A stretch of DNA of 64,000 bases from Rhynchonema sp. JSB1_4 (lineage: Eukaryota; Nematoda; Chromadorea; Monhysterida; Xyalidae): positions 1-64,000 of the forward strand of contig JASAMV010008188.1 in the NCBI GenBank assembly GCA_030248065.1, written 5' to 3'. Positions within the stretch are counted from its first letter, which is position 1; each line of letters starts with the position of its first letter. Made by a program: the position numbers and the translations under genes. Shown in pieces: positions 13,101-24,500 of the stretch. The notes below the pieces were generated by a model, which saw only the letters and a program-made list of their open reading frames with translations, was not told the DNA's origin and did not search any database.

Positions 13101-16100
13101 AGCACTTTCACACAATTGTTATCATGCCCATCGCTGACATGCTGTACGGGTTTAATAGTTAATCAGTGAAAACGCTTCACAAATTACTGTCTCACGAAGT
13201 GTTTTTTTATCGGATTTCAATAAATGACGAATAACCCAAATAACATGGTTCTTCTCACGTTAGGCTTATCGATGCATAAAGCCACAAGCGGGTGGGCGGT
13301 TATTAGGAGGCTTATGGCGTTCCTCGCATATTGAAATCTCCAGTCTAACTCACGTCAAAGATCTCGAACCCAGCAATGTCCAGCACACCAATGAATCGCT
13401 CGCGTTTCATGCCAGTGTCAACGGACAGCGTTTTGTTGCACCGACCAATCAACCACGTGAACATACGATCGTAGATGCCCTTGGTCAACGCGCCGATACC
13501 CCATTGCACCTGAATTGATTTTTGGTATTGTCGGTTTAGGTCACTATATGCGCATTTGTGCAGTTTGTTTGGCACCGCTGATGGGAAAAAATTGAGCGTC
13601 ACTGCGTGATTGACATGAATGTCTTCTGTTCATGACCCTGATCTAACTGGCATTGCACTTTCGTGAGCAGCAAGTGTGGTTTCATGATGATCTGATGCCG
13701 CCTCTTTTCGGTTTCATTTTTTCGTACCGACGATGCCCTGGTGCACCGTCTGTCTGTGAAAAACGGACCAAACGGGAATACAGACAACTATGCATTGCGC
13801 CATCATCAGGCTTTAACAAAAAATCGTAGCCGTATTCAAAGTCGTGGCCTCAATCGACATTATGTAACCCAAGTGCACCTACAGTACCTGTTCCAACGTT
13901 TGACCCTTGTTCACCCACTCGGTACCGACTTTCACCCTCGGCTTACACAACGCTTTGATAAACTCCTCGTGATTCACTTGGAAACAATGCGCGTTGTTCT
14001 TGGCGTCTGAAGGTGTTGGAAACACTTCGGTTGAATAGCACGTTTCAGAATTGTATTATCGCTTTGGCTTATGCAGGATGAAACTCCCATAAATTTGGAG
14101 CCAAGCCAATGTTCGAGCTACGTTTATTCTACAAATTCTATAGTACTCCCTGCAAATAATTGCTCGGTGCCTTATACCTTCAATGCCTTCGTTATCCGGC
14201 TCGGCCTGTTCGCCTCTTTGCTTGAACTTCATCTCTCCCATGTGCATGTTCGCAGCGCACAGCGTGTACAGATTGCTAGTCTCCTCGTCCGAAAATCCCA
14301 TGATCTCGAAGGCTTCCTGAAAGTAATATTCTTAATTTCCTTTCCACAAATGAAAACGAAAAGAAAATGACCAACTGACTTTGGTGAGTATCATCTCTTC
14401 AGTATCATTGACACCATCAATCGTCAGTTCAGCTTGTGCAATGAAATGGTAGTACTTGACCTCTTTTGTCAACTTGCACATTGCTGCGACGAAATGTAGG
14501 TTATGGGGTTTTAATAGTCTTTAAAAAATTAAAATATTTTGACTAATTGTCACAAACTTTTGACATTACTATCGGTGAACATTTGGTAGAAAATGTGGTA
14601 GCAGCGCTCGCCTGGCGCTTGACGGATCACGCGCGATTTCTCAAGCAGATCTGAACACAAGATATACAGGATTTAAACCTTTTCTTCTTAGAAAAATGAC
14701 AAGTTTTGATCAAACAGTAATAACGGATAAACTCACAATGCTCGATGTCACCGCCAGCCAGCTTGCCCTTCTCGTTGAACCAGGTTCGAATGAATTTACC
14801 TGTATTATTAAATTTTGGGATCATAAAGAATGTAAAAATTTTGATGAAATTTGCTGTAATCTGCGCAGTATTGTAAAGGAAGCTTGTTTTACAATTGTTT
14901 TTCACACAAACCAAAACGCGACGAGTTGTTGTTTCGCACAGTTTTCGCATTGCCGAAAGCCTCGAGCACAGGGTTAGTTTGCACGATTTGCTCTTCCAAC
15001 GTCGCCTGTGAGCAAAATGCTGGGCTTCGTGATTTCATTGTTGGTACTGATATGCTGTGAACCGCAATTTACATTATATATGTGTATGTACCCTGTTCCT
15101 CTCAAATGATGAAAGCCCTTGAGCGATATTTTGGTCGAAATCTGCCGTTTAAGCCGCGAAACTAATAATCGATGTGGTGATTATCTTTCTATTGGTCGCA
15201 CAATGACTTTATAAGAATTGGTCAAATTTTTTTCCTGAATCGCAAAGCAGGCTAGTGACGGGGCAATGACGTTGCGTTGCGCGATCACACACAAAACACG
15301 TAGTAAAGAGAATGTTTCAGACCTGCGGCAACGTGGTTGATCCGCTAGATTATTTTCAGCTGAAAATGTTTTGTGAGAATCACAAATAGCACAGTGGTTA
15401 AGAGTGACTGAACGTGAAAATCAGGATTGATTTTGATGAATTCTTATATGGTCATTGTGCGACCAATATCAATGGAAAATACAATATAGTGTGTCCCTGA
15501 TCTTGTCACTGCGCTTATATACCGTATGTACATACCTCCTTCTTTGCTCCAGGCACTTCCTCCTTTTTGGCAAGCGTCGACGCGCCGACCAATGCGAAGT
15601 ACGAGATGACCTTCTTGGTGTTCTCGGTCTTGCCAGCGCCCGATTCACCCGTGATCAACATCGATTGATTTTCGCGATCTGCGATTTGGTTAAAATTTGA
15701 GCGACAATTTTTTGGTATTTTTAATAGATATGTATGTACGTAGTTGATTTTATGAAATATTGATTGCCAATTTTATGCACCGGCGTGTTCACAAACGAAC
15801 GGTGCACCATCGTCAGTGCGAGCCAGCACACACACACGCCTTGGTATAAGTCGACAAAATGCACAAAACTAGTGAAACCCAGGTGTGGTTTAAAAACGAG
15901 CGGTCGGTTATTTGGTTAAAGGTTAGGTTAAGCTTTCTCGTTCTCTATGAGAACATAAAGCAATTTCTCACGCACTGATGGGCTCTCACGCGTCTGCAGC
16001 TAATCAGCGTGTAAGAGTTAAGGCCTAACTATACTTCGTTCTCTAAGGCAACACGAAACAAATTTTCCCACAGTGATTGGTTCTCACGCGCGCGCCAGCT

Positions 16101-19100
16101 AAGGGCGCGCCCATGTAGGCCAGGGCCAGGGCTGGGGCCGGGGCCATGAAAAAAATAATCTATGTCCGAAGCCCCGGCCTCGGCCCTGGCCTACATGGGC
16201 GCACCGACAGGGGCGGCGCCGAGGTATAAGTGAAACATTGTTCTGGCCATGCGACATTACAGCTATCGTCCAGCAACAGCTAACGCAGAATTTATGGCAG
16301 CCATACTGCCTGATTGGTAAAGCAGAAAATCCAGTGATAAGCTTGCTCGGTTTCAGACCGGAAGTTTGCAGACATTCTTTTTCTTTTTCTTTTCTTTCTT
16401 CTTCACCTTCAGACTCGGCTTATTCAACGCTTCAGTGCCTTCAAAAAGTTTTTTTTAATTTTTTGGCTGTCAGCCACTTCATACCAGATTGCCTTTTTTG
16501 TCGTTATGCAGAAAAATTCATGCTCTGGCCACTTCTTTTTCCCTTTCTTTCTCTCGCGGTTTTTGATTGCTACCGTAACCCAAGTCGAACCATTCCAATT
16601 CTCATGTCTGAAGCGAGCGCGCACGTTTTCCGCTTTACGGATCAGGCACTTTGACTGCCATAAATTCTGCGTTAGTTGTTGTCGGACTATACAGGGTTGT
16701 GAATAATTCAACGTTATTTTCGTATATGCAGCTGTGCGTGTGTGTCAGGGTTGGGCAAAAAAAAACGACGGCGTTTTTTCTTAAAAAAACGACGTTTTTT
16801 TAAAAAAAAACGCCTGGGTCGTTTTTCGTTTTTTTTTAAATCCTGAATTTCCTTGATTTTCCCTGATTTTTCAAGGAAAGTACCCTAATTTTCAAGGAAA
16901 ATCAATTTTTTTGTCCCATTTTTTTCAAAAAAATTTCGACCAATTTTTACTTTGTCGAGATACGTCGATATACGGAGTTTGACTTTCAGTGATGACCCCG
17001 GCCAAAGTTGGTCCCATGATGCGGGTCTGATATGGGATCTTAACAACTCGCTAGAAAAGGGTTGAAACCCGTTTATTTTGCCTCAGAACACATAGAATTA
17101 CTTCATTTAACCACGTTTTCTTCCCAACATGAGCGTTTTCCAATTTTTTTGGGGGCATATTTTGGTCATCTGGGCGTTTAAAAAAAAACGTTTTTTTTTA
17201 AAAAAAACGTTTTTTTTTAAAAAAAACGATTTTTTGGAAAAAAACGTTTTTTGCCCAGCCCTGGTGTGTGTTCGCGTTGGGTGTGCTGCTGCCTGATTTA
17301 TCAAGGGCATGGCTATTTTGTGCTTTTATCTTTATATTATACAAATTTGTTAGATCAAATTAATTTAAAATGCTTTATTCTTGAATATTGGCGGATGAAA
17401 CGTCACCAGGTGACATAAATTGTTTGAGCAACCGCAGTAAACGATATGGATACGCGATTTTCGAGTAACACATATTTCAACCAATCAGCGAAAAGCGCAC
17501 GTCGTGTATGTGCACGGTCAAAAGCGGACTGTATATGTGTCGATATATAATTGCAGGTAGAAGTTCAGTGTTTGTCAACCAATATTTCAAACTGCAGCCT
17601 GAATTTGCAGTTTACACATTTGTATAATCTAAAGAGAAAAGCACAGAATAGCAATGCCCTAACGCGAACACACACCCGCACACAGCTGCATATACGAAAC
17701 CAATGTTGGATTATTGACAACCCTGTAGGTGTAATATCGCCTGGCCAGAAAAATGTTTCGCTTATGCCCCGGCCCCGGCCCTGTCGGTGTGCCCATGTAG
17801 GCTAGGGCCGGGGCCAGGGCCGGGGACTCGGACATAGATTATTTTTTCATGGACCCGGCCCCGGCCCTGGCCCTGGCCTACATGGGCGCGCCCTAATCAG
17901 CGCGCGAGAATTTGTTTCGTGTTGCGTGAGAGAACCTTAGGCCTTTATTCTCTGGTCTCTCAGTGAACGGAGTTATAAACAAAATTGAAATTCCATACCC
18001 AGCGCTCACCCATGACCATATTGCGATAAGCCTCATCAGATGCGGCGAACAAATGCGGTGGCATTTCGTTACGTCGTCGACCCATGAACATCTTGACCAT
18101 TGACTCGGTGTAGATCGGTAGACGTTTGTACGGGTTGATGACCACACAGAACAGACCGGAGTACGTCTGTGAAGATATTTTGGTTGCGATTAGTTTGGAC
18201 GAAGCCTTCTTGACACCTTGTGACCGTGTGAAATTTGAAGGCAAGCACGACGACCATACGAATTCAGTGGAGCTAAGACAAAGGGCAAATTTTGTGTGAA
18301 CAGTGCTAGAGTTGGAGCACTAATTTTGACTGGTGCTAGGCGCCCTTTTAATGAACTCAAAAACCCCAACACTCACATAAATCATCAGCGCCGCATAGCG
18401 CGACCGCAAATTGTAGAGCACGGCCGCTTCGTTCAAGAATGTCAAGTTCGCCATGTCCTCCGTCTTTTCGAACTTCGGTGGGTTCATTTCGAGGATCTTG
18501 TCTTTTTTCACTTGTATCTGTAAATGATAACGACAATAGCATGTGCAATGCCTGTCAATGTCCTACGCATTTTTTTGGAATGTGGTATCAAAATATCGAA
18601 TGCGTTAGATTATAAACCTTGGTGACGTGAGTTTTTGAACCAAAGAATATTTCGAGATCTAACGCCGCTGATTACTGTTGTTACTGTAGTATTTCGATGC
18701 ATGTCCGGGAGAAACTTTTGTGGGCAAGATTATTTTGGCCTATCGCGGTTGACTGCGACCAACTGCTTTGCCCACTGGATGGCTACATGTCTAACACACA
18801 AAGCATAGCCGACTGCAATCCACCGGGGACAAAGTGGTCTTCAACCGCAGTGGCAGGTAGAGTTGTGTGCATAGCAATCCGTTGGGCTCGCGGCTGACCA
18901 CAGTCAACCGCGGTGGGGCGACAAAATCCTGCGCACTGGGACGCTCTGTACTTGATGGGGGTCTAGTGAAACATCATTAACTCGAAATACGTGTGCTTAA
19001 CTCAAATCAAGACTCATGGATCCGATCTTAGATCAACTAGAATACTGCCCTTGAGCTGAAGCAGTGAAGTGGAAATTGGTCCACCTGCTTGTTGATTAGG

Positions 19101-21564
19101 TCTGGCGTTCAATTTGAAACCTAACCGAATCAGTGCGATACTGTAATTGCTTTTGATATATTGGTCCACACAATGACAGCCTTAAGGCGGCCTTCACAAT
19201 GCATGCGGGTTGCGGGTTGCGAGTTGCGGGCCGAGGTAATGCGGGCCCGCAAAAATTGAATCCGCACTAGGTTTCACAATGCAATGTGCGGGTTGCGGGC
19301 CAGAAGTTCTAATTGAAGCAAACCCGCAACCCGCAGTTCCTTGCCCGCATGCGGGTGCATTCTGAAACCAAAAAAATGCGGGTTGCGGGCGAAGAGGACT
19401 TTAGGAAACGTCACAAAGAATAACATTCATGAGCTCTTCTTTGTCAATACTGACTTCGAAAAACATGTTCAGGTACTGGTCGCACAAAAAGTTTACAAAA
19501 ACTGGTCAAATTTTTTTCTGAATCGTGAAGCAGGAAAGTGACAGGGCAGTGACGTTGCGTTGCACGATCGCACACAAGGCATGCAGTCTACAAAATGTTT
19601 CAGACCCGCAGCAATGTATAGGCAATCCATCGGCTCATGGCACTTTTTATACACAGCGCGTACGCACACAACATTTTCTAAACAAGATGTGCACTTTGGG
19701 CGAGTGCCATACTTTGATGGCCGACTTTTAAAATTACCTGGTCTTCATAAGCTGCTTGACATAAGACATCTCTGCACTGTCGCAAAATTTGGGGATGTTT
19801 CAACGGATGGCTGCCGAAAAGTAGATGCACTCATTGACGGCAGTAATTTAGGGTGCAGCCTGTGTGTGTGGAGTGCCATGAGCTGGCGGATTGCCTATAT
19901 GTGCTCTTCTGGTTTATTTTCAGGTGAAAATGTTTTGTGAGAGTCACAAATAGCACAGCGGTTAAGAATGACTGAATGTGAAAATCAGGAATGCTTTGAT
20001 GAATTCTTATGTGGTCATTGTGCAACCAACATCTACTATTGAGTTTTAGTATCGTGTACTGATTTTAAGAAATACCAAATTTCAACAAATACCGATTACA
20101 TTGTCCTTGTCTGGAGACCACCGAAGTTTCAAGTGGTGATAAACATTTTCAAAACATGAGGAAGTATCAAACCTTGAAGCAAATTTCGTCTGTGCATTTC
20201 GCAAACATTTACCGCTAACTAATAACAGTTGTTTGGAAAGCTGAGCACGAAAGTTTCTGAAGAAACCTGTACAAATTTAGCATGCAAATTAATTGCGCAA
20301 ATAAGGATAAGCGTGTTATGCTTGGCACACTGTTCTTGGAATTCTGCAACATCGAAAACACATAGAGAGTCGAAAACTAGTGCTCTCTGAGCAATGGGTC
20401 AACAAAAATCAACCATCCGAGCATGCGCTGAGGACCCAAACCCGCAAAAAATAGGATCAGTTCTAATCGAGAAAATGCGGGTTGCGGGCCGATTTGGCCC
20501 GCAACCCGCCCCCCGCACGCTGCTATGTGAAGGGCACTCTGCGTGCGGGTTGCGGGTTGCGGGCCGGGCTCGGCCCGCAATCCGCGACCCGCAACCCGAA
20601 TTTCTTGTGTCTTCACAATGCACAGTGCGGGTGGCGGGCCGATGTGGCCCGCAACCCGCAACCCGCATGCATTGTGAAGGCCGCCTAAATCACCCATACA
20701 CAGCACCAAACCCGACGTACATCCAATCCCTTTGCATTCACACAATGACATATTTCGCCGTCCACTTTCTTTATCGTCGCCGAGCTGAACACTTCGTCGG
20801 CATCCGGCACCCAGCAGTTGGTCTTGCTGTCGTACGGCTTGGACGTTTCGATCATCATCTGCATGTGAGCACATCAAAATTTTGTGAGTGGGTGTGCAAG
20901 GAATATTACGAGCAATTGAGCACAGCCGGTTTGAGCAAGAAAAAACAGCGGAGTCCAAAAGCCTAAGCCACTGGAACATGATACAAAAGAGCTGTGCACT
21001 TTTTCATTGCTGAAACTGAAACTGGTCTTGCTCAAACCGGCGTTGTCCAATCGCCCTTCTGTTGCCTGTGAGTGAGAAAATTTATAGATGCCCGGGTCCG
21101 CAAAACGAGAACTTTGTAGTACACGCCCGATAGGTTCATGTCGCTTGATCATGATCATGCCCACTTAATGAAGTGTTCGCTTGAAGGAAACCAGAAACAA
21201 GATGAGCAAAGCGGTATCACGTAATATTGGTCGCACAATGGCCATATAAGAATTCATCAAATCAGTCCTGATTTTCAAGTTTGGTCACTTTAACCACTGT
21301 GCTATTTGTAATTTTCACAAAACATTTTCAGCTAAAAATAATCTTTCAGAACAACCACGTTGTCGCAGGTCCAAAACATTCTCTTTACTATACATGCTTT
21401 GTGTGCGATCACGCAACGAAACGTCATTGCCCCTTCACTTTCCCTCTTTACGAATCAGGAAAAAACTTGACCAATTCTTATACGTAAAGTCATTGTGCGA
21501 CCAATACCTGCTCGCGCGACAAGCGCAGATAGACCCAGCCGGGGTCACTTTCCATGTCGACCAT
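4807..21564 (-). CDS. muscle myosin heavy chain (class II), complete, 43 coding exons
   Basis: Actin-based motor of muscle thick filaments. The coding exons I traced, with donor GT and acceptor AG on the minus strand, are 21508-21564(ATG), 20742-20858, 18377-18517, 18010-18166, 15536-15678, 14912-15005, 14737-14799, 14558-14650, 14380-14483, 14178-14316, 13888-14006, 13354-13509, 12821-12991, 12415-12594, 11607-11781, 11319-11465, 11021-11138, 10823-10952, 10222-10356, 9988-10137, 9735-9923, 9540-9668, 9333-9446, 9177-9272, 8965-9110, 8741-8888, 8530-8673, 8341-8450, 8034-8282, 7614-7728, 7385-7542, 7189-7321, 6948-7124, 6748-6891, 6523-6693, 6290-6457, 6110-6229, 5887-6018, 5655-5813, 5513-5593, 5319-5423, 5120-5215 and 4807-5025(stop). 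They sum to 5892 nt, or 1963 residues, with all phases agreeing. Landmarks are P-loop GESGAGKT (168-175), switch I NNNSSR (230-235), switch II DIAGFE (453-458), SH2/SH1 Cys699/Cys709, the head-rod Pro844, then a heptad coiled-coil rod ending SASMADF. Length and sequence resemble nematode body-wall myosins. Acceptor choice in exons 2, 8 and 9 is slightly uncertain. Confidence 0.95.
7763..7997. mobile_element. foldback/MITE-like element in a myosin intron
   Basis: Left arm and right arm are inverted copies for about 75 nt each, for example ATTTTCGAAACGGTGTAAAG on the left and its complement CTTTACACCGTTTCGAAAAT on the right. The two arms end in AGGGTG/CACCCT. It fills the otherwise short intron 7729-8033. 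No ORF is present, so it is a non-autonomous element. The superfamily is unknown. Confidence 0.75.
15192..15466. mobile_element. family A MITE, copy 1 (TA target site)
   Basis: Terminal inverted repeats TTGGTCGCACAATGAC and its complement are bounded by TA on both sides, and both ends carry an inner AAGAATT/AATTCTT. It lies in the myosin intron 15006-15535. Two relatives are at 19476 and 21227. The TA duplication and short TIR are typical of Tc1/mariner-derived miniature elements; that class assignment is inference. It has no coding capacity. Confidence 0.8.
16258..16693. mobile_element. MITE nested inside the GC-rich element
   Basis: The ends are inverted copies for about 60 nt. The shared core is CTAACGCAGAATTTATGGCA on the left, matched by its complement on the right, followed inward by CTGATTGGTAAAGC or CTGATCCGTAAAGC. 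A diverged half-copy of one end appears near 51380-51450 (ACCAATCAGG then GGCTGCCATAAATTCTG). There is no ORF of note; ORFs of 95-138 codons here are repeat-derived. Confidence 0.65.
16746..17263. repeat. A/T-homopolymer foldback repeat
   Basis: It starts CAGGGTTGGGCAAAAAAAAA and ends TTTTTTGCCCAGCCCTG, so the ends are inverted repeats. Inside are many A-run/CG/T-run blocks such as AAAAAACG and CGTTTTTT that can pair with each other. Similar starts occur at 52218 (CAGGGTTGGGCAAAAAAACA). Homopolymers here may be miscounted. Confidence 0.6.
19476..20029. mobile_element. family A MITE, copy 2, interrupted
   Basis: The left part (TGGTCGCACA, then GACGTTGCGTTGCACGATCG, AAAATGTTTCAGACC) and right part (TGAAAATGTTTTGTGAGAGTCACAAATAGCACAG in shorter matching blocks, ending CATTGTGCAACCAA) match copy 1 at 15192-15466. 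The match is broken in the middle by the family B element at 19619-19897. Termini are more diverged than in the other two copies, which agrees with an older insertion. Confidence 0.7.
19619..19897. mobile_element. family B MITE, copy 1 (inserted in family A copy 2)
   Basis: TIRs are GGCAATCCATCGGCTCATGG on the left and the complement of CCATGAGCTGGCGGATTGCC on the right, flanked by TA/TATA. Interior landmarks shared with copies at 48500 and 55902 are ATACACAGCGC, CATTTTCTAAA, AAATTTGGGGATGTTTCAAC and ATGCATTCATTGACGGCAGT-like blocks. It has no coding capacity. Confidence 0.75.
21227..21504. mobile_element. family A MITE, copy 3, abutting a splice donor
   Basis: TTGGTCGCACAATGGCC at the left and its complement at the right (GTCATTGTGCGACCAA) are flanked by TA. 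It is in inverse orientation to copy 1, with the interior sequences matching as complements. On the gene strand the first intron begins G-TA-TTGG, so the TA duplication and the element terminus form intron bases +2 onward. The intron is otherwise removable as normal. Confidence 0.8.
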
Positions 21565-21577
21565 GATGGCGGCGTTT

Positions 21578-24500
21578 CTGAAAAAAACTGGATGTTTTAT
21601 TTTGACACATAAATTTCAAAAAATGTTGAAGTTTACAGGACAGTATAAAAAGCAGGTAAACCAGTGATTACCCTTAAATTTGTTCGCAGTGTCAGATCAC
21701 CCAGATGTCAACACCACTGTGGTATCGCATTAACAGCAGAACAAACCAGTCGCTAAAGTTCACAGACCAACGCCAGTCGTCAGCTGCAAACAAAACCAAA
21801 ATGAAGTCACTTGGTGACCCGGAATGAGCGAAAGGAATTTAGTACAATGGGGCCGGTATTCTATACATACATATATTGACACATAAACACCTAACCCAGG
21901 TAACAGAATGGCAAAGGCGTTAAGAAGATCCCAAAGTTACACGACTTCTCTTAGAACCGAACCCAACCCACGGATGCTACCACACATCGTAGAGACCTTA
22001 TTGGTACAGTAACCCACATTTACGAACTGGGTATCGAGACGCACGATGTTTTCCGACCCTTTTTAACAAACGACATTCAGACCCACTCAGAACTGGGACA
22101 AGATTTTTCGGTTCATAGCAGAAACGCTTTTTCGGCAAGCCGGAAAAGTTCAATATTAAATTTTAAGTAATAAAGCTTCAATATTTTGTCCACAATTTCA
22201 CCAATCCCCAACTAAATTCACACCAAGTTTTCCCCAGGTAATATGCGATATCATCATAACACTGCTGTGGTGGGGTACAAAAACCGGCATTGTTGCCCGA
22301 AACACCCTGTTTCTGTCTTGTTGACCCAGCACACCAAGGACGCACACAGGAACAGTTGGTCAGTTGTGAACATTAACCCATGGTTCTGGTACCCTAGCTT
22401 GAAATTCATTGCACTTCCACATGAGTACCAGAATTCGAATAGCACTGATTTGGTGTCCTACATTGTTCTATTTCAGAATTAGGCGTTATACCAACCAGCC
22501 GACGTGTATTATACCTGGCTGGCTGGGTTCGGACAACTTCAGTGAGCAGCGAGCAGCTGCTTTTGTGGGTCAAGGTAACGAGCGACCCCAGCCCATATTG
22601 AAATATCAGACACCAATAAGCCGCCGCGGCATTATTTTTAGCCGGCGCCTTTTGGCGCGTTGCTAACCCGATGTTATGGTGACGTTGGTGGGTTAGGGAC
22701 TGCTCATCTTGTGGTGCGGATGGAATATTATAAAACTGTGGCGCCACGCCCTTTTACAAGATTGGGGTGGTGTGCATCACACAAAAACGTCGTAGCAAAG
22801 ATTATGTATGTCGGTAGGGAGCGTTAAATTTTCCAATAATAAAGCTGAGGAACTGTAATGCTGCTTAGTAATGTGCAACCTCACTTTAGCCGGTGAAACC
22901 AGAACGCAAATGTTGGTAACTTCCTGGGTCAATCTCGCTAAATATTGGATCTCGCTGAAGATTGCCTTCATAGTCCTATACGTTACATACACCCTATCTC
23001 TCCACAATCCCGTCTTCACAAAATTCCAGAAAAAAATTGAAAATATCGCACCTGATAATACATGACACCCATTCGGCTTCAAACCCCACCCCGTGTGGTG
23101 ACTCATAAAACAATGCTGTGCTTCCATGCAATCGACTCGACATTAGCCTGCCAAAACATGCCCAAAGCACACGCCATGATATATCGCATTATTCCTACCA
23201 ACCCTGGACCCCGGTTCCAGGCTACTCTGCCGGATGAATCACACTTCCCGTTCAGCTGGTAGTGGTCCATGACCTGGTATCTAAGGTAACCGTGAGCGGG
23301 CAAATGTACAACAAAGTTGCGTAAACACATCCCTCATCCGCGTTTTTTTCTGGCGGAAAACGCGCCACTTTTGAAGTTGCTTTTTAGTACAAATAACAGC
23401 TTTTGTCCCGCTGGCCTCATCGTTAATCAAATATAATTGCAACCCTTCGATGCCGAAGTTACTGGTCGCAAAGACATACAGTGTCCTCTCTATTGATATG
23501 CAATGTGCTACCGTACACCTGAGTTTCCCGTTATAGTTGCTCACAGCCGGGAAAATAATCGCATTAGTTTGAAAAACAGCTTTTTTCAGACGAATATCTA
23601 ATTTTCTGAATTTGATCATCTGCTGAGTTTGCTGGAGGTCCGACTTTCCGGCGGTTTCTATGGTTTTTGCTGTGTACACATTGCTGAGAGTAACATCTTG
23701 GTTTTACGTTCCGGTACTTTAATTCCAATTTGGGACAGTATTGTTGGAATAGAGTGGTTATGCTTGAGTGCCCAAAAACACTGGCCGTCTTGCTCACGCA
23801 TTAGATTTGTGTTTGTAGCTTTACGTTCGGCTGGTTGTTACAATCGTACCAGTGTTTATCGTCATCACTGACCAAGCGGCACAAATTTAATTTTGGTCAC
23901 AAAACCGGCGGATTTAGCAGTAATAGTGGCAGGTAGGTATAAGGTACATATGGGTACAATACTTGTGTATGTAGTATACGAGTTACATCATGCTCGGTTC
24001 GGTTGTTGGGTACGCTTATGTCTGGCGAGACGTCATGGCTCATCTTTTGTAAATGGTAGGCTGTCAACTGTGTTACAGATTAGTAATTGTCTAATGACAT
24101 GGGCACGCAAAACGAACTAAGCCCATGGATGGCTTAATATGCCCATAGAAATGCCAGCGCCAAATCCATAGTTAATTTTGACTCGCCTAAACGTAAAGAG
24201 CATTAGCCGCATTATTAGAATATTCAGACTGACGCAGAGGCTCTGTTCCAGTAACCTGTTGCGTAAAGTGTCCACTCCAGGTTCCTGGTCGCTGTTCTGG
24301 GTCTGCGTGTTTTAGGGACATGGATTCCATATTTTTGGCTCCATGCAGCGTAAATTCGCTGTGTGTTCGCAGCTGGCGTCTGTAACCATGACAATGCGTG
24401 CCCGGGTGCCTGGACAACGGGACATATGTATGTGAATGCACACGATGTTAGTAATGCACAAGATTATATTTGGATGTCGCTCTTGTTTCCAGCGCAAACA

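Larger units (their letters stand above)
16017..17950. mobile_element. composite element with long GC-rich inverted arms in a myosin intron
   Basis: The left arm (about 16017-16235) and right arm (about 17755-17950) are inverted copies. Each starts with AAGGCCTAA or a similar outer sequence, then ACACGAAACAAATT, a GCGCGCC segment, and a run of GGGCCAGGGCC-type short repeats around CCCATGTAGGCC. Each arm is itself a hairpin, because GGCC tracts face CCGG tracts across ATAATCTATGTCCGA. Two other inverted-repeat elements (16258-16693 and 16746-17263) lie between the arms, so this looks like an element invaded by others. Confidence 0.6.
19182..20688. mobile_element. element with GCGGGTTGCGGG subterminal repeats, host of nested insertions
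   Basis: The ends are inverted: TTAAGGCGGCCTTCACAATG at the left and its near complement (CATTGTGAAGGCCGCCTAA) at the right. Just inside both ends are short direct repeats of GCGGGTT with GCCCGCAA complements. It lies in the second traced myosin intron (18518-20741). Family A copy 2 is inserted in it, and family B copy 1 is inserted in that. ORFs up to 200 codons here read through the repeats and are not supported as genes. Confidence 0.7.
10222..21564 (-). other. myosin motor domain and lever-arm exons
   Basis: Residues 1 to about 813 are in the first 19 coding exons. The N-terminal SH3-like region is short (exons at 21508, 20742 and 18377). ATP-site exon 15536-15678 carries the P-loop, 14912-15005 switch I, 13354-13509 switch II and the relay region, and 11319-11465 the Gly/Lys-rich loop 2 (GGGKKKGK). 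11021-11138 carries the SH1/SH2 helices ([15 protein letters not shown]) and 10222-10356 the converter-to-IQ segment. All catalytic motifs are intact, so the motor should be active. Exons are single copy; I saw no duplicated alternative-exon cassettes of the kind fly Mhc uses. Confidence 0.85.

Noticed and set aside
20377..20979. 200- and 190-codon ORFs on opposite strands
   Set aside because: They read through GCGGGTT repeats of the inserted element and then a myosin exon; both strands open because of repeat composition.
23281..23679. 132-codon minus-strand ORF that reads like a folded protein
   Set aside because: No start context, splice partner or domain could be supported from the sequence alone.
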